From: JAWKHR01 sp041394725
Lineage (GTDB): Bacteria > Acidobacteriota > Vicinamibacteria > Vicinamibacterales > SCN-69-37
DNA length: 55,885 bases
NCBI GenBank assembly: GCA_041394725.1
Contig: JAWKHR010000042.1
Location: 1 to 55,885, forward strand
Direction of reading: 5' to 3'
In this document: positions 51,879 through 55,885 of the stretch, one piece after another
Layout: the number at the start of each line of letters is the position of its first letter
How positions within the stretch are numbered: position 1 is the stretch's first letter
Made by a program: the position numbers and the translations under genes
The notes under the pieces: model-generated
Database searches by the model: none
What the model was told of the DNA's origin: nothing
The model's input: only the letters and a program-made list of their open reading frames with translations

Positions 51879-53075
51879 TCAGTACGGCGCCTTCGTCTTC
51901 CGCTCGGGGTTGAAGAACGGCGTCGGCACGACCCGCGCGCCGACGTGGTGCCGGACCGCGTCCACGGTGTGCTCGACGTCGAGGTGGGAGCCGACGCCCG
52001 CGAACGGGGCCTCCACGGTGGCGAGGCCGATCATCTTCTTCAGGACCGGTGACCAGGTGGACGACGTCATACGGCCGACCTGGCGCGACCCGGCGTAGAC
52101 GGGCACCGCGACGCGCGAGGCGGTCGCGAGCGCGAGCGGCGGCAGGCCCACGGCCTCGTAGAGCCGCTCGACGTCCGGCCAGACGATTTCGACGCCGACG
52201 ATGCGGCGGGCGGGGCCGCGGGCGGCCTCGGCGGCGAGGGCGTCGCGGCCGACGAACGCGGGCTTGCGCAGATCGACCAGCCGGTCGAGGCCCATCTCGA
52301 GCGGCGAGTAGTACTGGCTCCAGGTCAGGGCCTTGCGCGCGCTGAAGAAGTCCACGTCGATGAGCAGGAGTCCGGCCTCGATGCGCGCGACGTCGAGCGC
52401 GAGCATCCCGGCGGGCCGCAGGCCGAAGGCGGGACCCGTGGTGGCGAGCGCGTCCCACACGGCGAGCGCGTCGGCGCGGTCCATCCAGATCTCGTAGCCG
52501 AGGTCACCGGTGTAGCCCGTGCGCGAGACGTCCACGGGGCGGCCGGCGATCGTGCCGGCGGTCACGCGGAAGTAGCGCAGGGTCCGCGGGTCCACGTCGC
52601 TCACCGCGGCGAGCACGGCCGCGGACTGCGGGCCCTGCAGGGCGAGCGCGGCGATCGACTCCGACACGTCGGTGACGCGCACGTCGAGGCCCTCGGCGCG
52701 ATCGGTGAACCAGCGGAGGTTCGGGTCCGCGGCGGTCCAGCGGAATCGGTCCGCCGCCAGCCGGCTCACCGTGCCATCGTCGAGCACGCGGCCCTGCTCG
52801 TCGCACCACGGGGTGTAGACGACCTGGCCGACGGCGATGCGCGACACGTCGCGCGTGATCACGCGGTCCACCAGGCGCGCGGCGTCGGGGCCCTCGACGA
52901 CGTACTTGAAGAGGGGCGAGATGTCGAGGAGCGCCGCGCCGTGTCGGATCGCGTGGTACTCGTGCTCGTGGATCGGCTCGTAGGAGCTGGGCGCGTAGTA
53001 GCCCGCCCAGTCGCGGTAGCTCAGGCTCTCGCAGAGCGCCAGGGTGCGATCGTGGAACGGGGTGCCGATCGGCAT
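51879..53075 (-). CDS. Aminomethyltransferase (GcvT)-like folate-dependent enzyme
   Basis: A 398-residue GcvT-fold protein. It shows LDISPLFKYVVEGPDAARLVDRVITRD near residues 50-76, TPWCDEQGRVLDDGTV (the conserved segment around the catalytic Asp) at about 88-103, LALQGPQSA near 143 and the SRTGYTGDLGYEIW folate-binding region near 183. GcvT normally transfers the methylene group of glycine to tetrahydrofolate, but here no gcvH or gcvP is nearby. Solo members of this family often demethylate dimethylglycine, sarcosine or other methylated compounds. A TGTAAT lies 14 nt upstream of the ATG. Confidence 0.88.
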   Translation of the reverse strand: MPIGTPFHDRTLALCESLSYRDWAGYYAPSSYEPIHEHEYHAIRHGAALLDISPLFKYVVEGPDAARLVDRVITRDVSRIAVGQVVYTPWCDEQGRVLDDGTVSRLAADRFRWTAADPNLRWFTDRAEGLDVRVTDVSESIAALALQGPQSAAVLAAVSDVDPRTLRYFRVTAGTIAGRPVDVSRTGYTGDLGYEIWMDRADALAVWDALATTGPAFGLRPAGMLALDVARIEAGLLLIDVDFFSARKALTWSQYYSPLEMGLDRLVDLRKPAFVGRDALAAEAARGPARRIVGVEIVWPDVERLYEAVGLPPLALATASRVAVPVYAGSRQVGRMTSSTWSPVLKKMIGLATVEAPFAGVGSHLDVEHTVDAVRHHVGARVVPTPFFNPERKTKAPY

Positions 53076-53117
53076 GTCATTCGTCGTGGATTACAGATCC
53101 GTCAGCGACCCGGCGTC

Positions 53118-53143
53118 GAGGCTGCGATCCAAGACCTGACCCC
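53118..53143 (-). repeat. Solo REP arm
   Basis: A single 26-bp arm of the same family as the 4.2-kb palindrome and the RAYT ends. It lies between the GcvT-like start and the methyltransferase-like stop, and its outermost base forms the last base of the TAG stop codon (53143-53145). No partner arm is near. Confidence 0.85.
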
Positions 53144-54006
53144 TATCGGGTGGCGCGCCAGGTGGCGCCGCCGGTGCGGGTGCCGTCCATCGTGGCGCCG
53201 CGGACGGTGCCGGTGTAGGTCGTGTCGCCGGCCGTGAAGGTGATCGCCTCGCCCTTCATCTGGCCCGTGATCGCCTGCGATCCGAGGGTACCGGTGAGCA
53301 TCTGGTATTCCTGGTTCAGCGTCAGCGTCTGGTCGCCCAGGCGCCAGGTGCCCTGCACCCGGGCGGGCACGATCCAGAGGAGCGCCGTGCAGTAGGACTG
53401 GCAGTCGTCCACGGTCTCGCGCTCGTCGGCGGACCAGTCGCCCATCGTGAACGAGTTGGACACGACGCGCGTGCCGGGCTTCAGGTCGAGGAGCTTCGGG
53501 CGCAGCTTGAGGTTGATGTCGGGCAGCAGGAACATCGTGATCACGGTCGCGCGCGTGAGGTCGGTCTCGAAGAGGTCGGCCTGGCTGAAGGTGGCGCGGT
53601 CGCCGACGCCGGCCTCGGCGGCGTTCTTCCGGGAGAGCGCGACCATGTCGGGGTTGAACTCGACGCCGAGGGCCCGCGCGCCGCGGCGGGCGGCGGTGAT
53701 CACGGTGCGGCCGTCGCCGGAGCCGAGGTCGATCACGAAGTCGGTGGCGGTGACGTTCGCCATGTCGAGCATCTTGTCGACGAGCACCTGCGGCGTGGGC
53801 ACCCAGACGACGTCCTTGCCGGCCTGGCCGACGCGGGGCTCGAACGGCTTCTGTCCGGCCTGGGCGGCGGTCTGGGCGGCGGTCTGGGCGGCGGTCTGGG
53901 CGCCGGTCCGGGCGGCGGTCCGGGGCGCGGCGGCCGGGGCGGCGGCGAGCAGCGCCAGGGCCACGATGACGGCGAGTCCGGGTCGGCGGGCGGGTGCCAG
54001 AAACAT
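53143..54006 (-). CDS. Exported SAM-dependent methyltransferase-like protein
   Basis: A 287-residue protein with a signal peptide (RRPGLAVIVALALLAAAPAAA), then a low-complexity TAAQ repeat linker coded by five 12-bp units, then a methyltransferase fold with motif I FVIDLGSGDGRTVITAARRGARALGVEFNPDMV (about 92-125). The C-terminal part (about 205-287) is beta-rich, with DQTLTLNQEYQMLTGTLGSQAITGQMKG. AdoMet is not known in the periplasm, so the export signal is unexpected; a non-catalytic role or a cytoplasmic start downstream are alternatives. The ATG at 54006 has GAGGAG upstream and is divergent to the TonB receptor gene. Confidence 0.82.
   Translation of the reverse strand: MFLAPARRPGLAVIVALALLAAAPAAAPRTAARTGAQTAAQTAAQTAAQAGQKPFEPRVGQAGKDVVWVPTPQVLVDKMLDMANVTATDFVIDLGSGDGRTVITAARRGARALGVEFNPDMVALSRKNAAEAGVGDRATFSQADLFETDLTRATVITMFLLPDINLKLRPKLLDLKPGTRVVSNSFTMGDWSADERETVDDCQSYCTALLWIVPARVQGTWRLGDQTLTLNQEYQMLTGTLGSQAITGQMKGEAITFTAGDTTYTGTVRGATMDGTRTGGATWRATR
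53861..53920 (-). repeat. 12-bp in-frame tandem repeat (five units) in the methyltransferase-like gene
   Basis: Units of TGGGCGGCGGTC start at 53861, 53873 and 53885, then two variants at 53897 and 53909. On the coding strand they give TAAQ-type units between the signal peptide and the folded domain, a length-variable linker. Confidence 0.85.
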
Positions 54007-54065
54007 GTTCGCTCTCCTCGGGTTCCGGGGTGTCACGCCGATGTTACTTCGGAGGCCTGCAGCGA

Positions 54066-54071
54066 TATAAT
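54066..54071 (+). promoter_or_regulatory. -10 box TATAAT of the TonB-dependent receptor gene
   Basis: A perfect TATAAT, 38 nt before the ATG. A weak -35 (TTACTT, 54044-54049, spacing 16) is possible. Unlike several other genes here, this transcript would have a normal leader with a Shine-Dalgarno (GGAG at 54097-54100). Confidence 0.5.
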
Positions 54072-54109
54072 CCCGCAGCTTGAAGACTTTTTTCCAGGAG
54101 CGTTTCCGT

Positions 54110-55885
54110 ATGTTCAGGTCCCGCGTGCTCCGCACGCTCCCGTTCCTCCTTGCAGCCCTCGTCGCGGCGGCGCCGGCCTTCGCGCAGCAGACGGGCACCA
54201 TCAGCGGCCAGGTCACCGCGACCGACGGGTCCGTCCTCCCCGGCGTCACGGTCGAGGCCCGGTCGGACGTCCTGCCCGGTCCCCGTGTCACGGTGACGGG
54301 CAGCAACGGCGATTACCGCCTGGCGGCGTTGCCGCCCGGCACCTACACGATCACCTTCACCCTGTCGGGCATGCAGTCGGTCACGCGCACCGCGCGCGTG
54401 CAGCTGTCGGTGGACACGGCGCTCGACGCCACGCTCGGCGTGCAGGGCGTGACGGAGACGGTGACGGTCACCGCGGGCGCCTCGCTGGTCAACCGCGACG
54501 CGCCGACGATCCAGAGCGCGCTGACCAACGACCAGATCGTCTCGCTGCCGGTCGGCCAGGAGTACCGGGACCTCATCAAGCTGATTCCGGGCGTGCAGTA
54601 CAGCCAGGACACGGTGCGCGGCCCGAGCGCGGGCGGCAGCGGCCAGGACAACGTGTACCAGTTCGACGGCGCCAACGTGACGCTGCCGCTCTTCGGCACG
54701 CTGTCGGCGGAGCCCGCGGCGCACGACATCGCGCAGATCACGGCGCGCAAGGGCGCGGCGATGGCGATCGACTTCGACCGGTCGGGCGGCTTCACGGTGG
54801 ACTCGGTCAGCAAGTCGGGCACGAGCAGCTACAAGGGCCAGGCGGGCTTCCAGTTCCAGAGCGACGCGATGGCGGCCGCGCTGACGAGCGGCTCGGCCTC
54901 GCGGTTCGAGCTGAACCGCGCGTGGCTCGACGCCAGCCTCGGCGGGCCGATCGTGAAGGACAAGCTGTTCTTCTACGGCTCGTACTACCGGCCGACCAAC
55001 AACCGGCAGAACCGCGCGAACCTCTACGGCGACCTGCCGAAGTTCGAGAGCACGCGCAACGAGGGCTTCGGCAAGCTGACGTTCACGCCGATCTCCGACA
55101 TCCTCCTGAACGTGAGCTACCGCGACTCGCACCGGCTCGACAAGAGCGACCTGTTCGCGTCGAACGCCTCGTCGACGACCGGCACGGGCGCCGAGGCGTG
55201 GCTGAAGATCGGCACGGCCGAGGGCTCGTGGATCCTCAACTCGCGCAGCTACGCGACGGCGAAGTACACGCACTTCGCGAACGAGACGCAGGGTCGCCCG
55301 GACAACGTGGCGAACGTGAACCTCTCGACCGCGATCGGCTCCCGCCTGCCGGTGGACATGCTCGACCGGTCCGGGCTGCTCTCGGTGCCCGCGCCGATTG
55401 CCGGGGCGACCGCGTACAACGCGTTCATCCAGCCGCTCATCGATCAGTACGGCTACCTCTCGGGCGGCCAGCGCACGGGCGGTGGCCTGGTCGGCTACGG
55501 CACGACGTTCGACGCCGACGACTTCTTCCGCGACCAGTTCCAGGTCGGCTACAACTACACGCTCGGCACGGACCTCATCCACGACCTGCACGTCGGCTAC
55601 CAGTGGTACGTGGACTCCGAGGATCTGACGCGCAGCTCGAACGGCTTCGGCAGCATCACCGTGCCCGGCGGTCGCCTGAACTACCAGGGCACGCCGATCT
55701 ACTACACGGCGACCTTCCAGCAGCAGGGCTTCGGCACGGTCCCGCCGACGATCCACTCGGAATACCGGTCGCAGAACCTCGAGTTCAACGACACGATCCG
55801 GTGGCAGGACTGGACGTTCAACGCGGGCGTGCTGCTCAGCAAGGACACGCTCTACGGCCAGGGCCTGAAGGAGAGCTCGGCGAAC
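54110..55885 (+). CDS. TonB-dependent receptor, Oar-like (3' end outside window)
   Basis: The frame stays open from ATG 54110 to the window end, giving the first 592 residues. It begins with a signal peptide (VLRTLPFLLAALVAAAPAFAQQ), then a carboxypeptidase regulatory-like beta-sandwich domain (about residues 26-105, TISGQVTATDGSVLPGVTVE), then the plug domain (about 115-230, with LIPGVQYSQDT and QFDGANVT), and the first strands of the barrel (about 235 onwards, SKSGTSSYKGQAGFQFQ). This layout is that of Oar-like receptors, abundant in Acidobacteriota and used for uptake of large substrates or for adhesion across the outer membrane. The ligand is unknown. No stop is seen because the gene runs off the window. 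Confidence 0.92.
   Translation, partial: MFRSRVLRTLPFLLAALVAAAPAFAQQTGTISGQVTATDGSVLPGVTVEARSDVLPGPRVTVTGSNGDYRLAALPPGTYTITFTLSGMQSVTRTARVQLSVDTALDATLGVQGVTETVTVTAGASLVNRDAPTIQSALTNDQIVSLPVGQEYRDLIKLIPGVQYSQDTVRGPSAGGSGQDNVYQFDGANVTLPLFGTLSAEPAAHDIAQITARKGAAMAIDFDRSGGFTVDSVSKSGTSSYKGQAGFQFQSDAMAAALTSGSASRFELNRAWLDASLGGPIVKDKLFFYGSYYRPTNNRQNRANLYGDLPKFESTRNEGFGKLTFTPISDILLNVSYRDSHRLDKSDLFASNASSTTGTGAEAWLKIGTAEGSWILNSRSYATAKYTHFANETQGRPDNVANVNLSTAIGSRLPVDMLDRSGLLSVPAPIAGATAYNAFIQPLIDQYGYLSGGQRTGGGLVGYGTTFDADDFFRDQFQVGYNYTLGTDLIHDLHVGYQWYVDSEDLTRSSNGFGSITVPGGRLNYQGTPIYYTATFQQQGFGTVPPTIHSEYRSQNLEFNDTIRWQDWTFNAGVLLSKDTLYGQGLKESSAN

Noticed and set aside
51879..53075. Glycine cleavage operon
   Set aside because: Only a GcvT-like gene is present; no gcvH or gcvP near, and neighbours are a two-component system and a methyltransferase-like gene.

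Overview
The window is very GC-rich and gene-dense. It looks like a piece of chromosome from an Acidobacteriota member, most probably class Vicinamibacteria. The signs are two very large FtsX/MacB-type permeases of the ADOP kind (one behind a PadR regulator), a carboxypeptidase-like plus TonB-dependent 'Oar-like' outer-membrane protein, many secreted proteins of unknown role, and a mix of aerobic and anaerobic enzymes. This placement is an inference from gene content; no rRNA or tRNA gene was seen.

Layout. 1-5.2 kb: tail of an alpha/beta-hydrolase-like protein, FHA protein, glyoxalase-II-type hydrolase, receiver-like protein, PLP threonine-dehydratase-like enzyme, secreted protein, SDR, then a 112-bp palindrome and a malate-dehydrogenase-like pseudoenzyme. 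5.1-9.4 kb (minus): lipB, a 2-oxoacid dehydrogenase E2, lpdA and an HU-family protein with a clear sigma-70-type promoter. 9.5-12.5 kb: ADOP permease and its PadR regulator. 12.6-13.5 kb: a repeat array, queF and an Smr protein. 13.65-20.08 kb: a two-gene cassette of SNF2-type helicase (frameshifted) and Eco57I-like adenine methyltransferase, resembling the DrmD/DrmMI part of class 1 DISARM without the other DISARM genes. 20.09-25.4 kb: a membrane molybdoenzyme operon (fused ferredoxin/NrfD subunit plus molybdopterin subunit) split by a complete REP-associated tyrosine transposase unit. 25.4-26.6 kb: TauE/SafE exporter with DUF1634 protein. 26.7-32.5 kb: a run of small membrane, bacterial-PH, ICMT-like, hydrolase, DUF937 and DUF486 genes. 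32.5-34.9 kb: ketopantoate-reductase-like protein and amino-acid permease. 35-41.4 kb: two-RCK potassium channel, pyruvate:ferredoxin oxidoreductase and a dihydroorotate-dehydrogenase-like flavoprotein. 41.4-46.1 kb: RidA lipoprotein, dodecin, histidine phosphatase, Rieske oxygenase, GxxExxY protein, a nested palindrome, GNAT, and two proteins of unknown function. 46.2-51.8 kb (minus): two-component system, ADOP permease, secreted protein and ABC ATPase, with matching operator boxes before the response regulator and before the permease. 51.9-54.0 kb: a solo GcvT-like protein, a solo REP arm and an exported SAM methyltransferase-like protein. 54.1 kb to the end: a TonB-dependent receptor cut by the window edge.

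How the parts relate. The strongest regulatory inference is that the OmpR/PhoP-type regulator controls itself and the ADOP export cluster through TTCAGG direct repeats spaced 11 bp. The molybdoenzyme lacks a Tat signal and lies beside a TauE/SafE gene, which hints at cytoplasmic sulfite or reduced-sulfur oxidation. One family of 25-32 bp REP arms links three places in the window (4.2, 21.6-22.7 and 53.1 kb) to the resident RAYT transposase. Several genes have a -10-like hexamer only about 6 nt before the start codon, suggesting leaderless transcripts.
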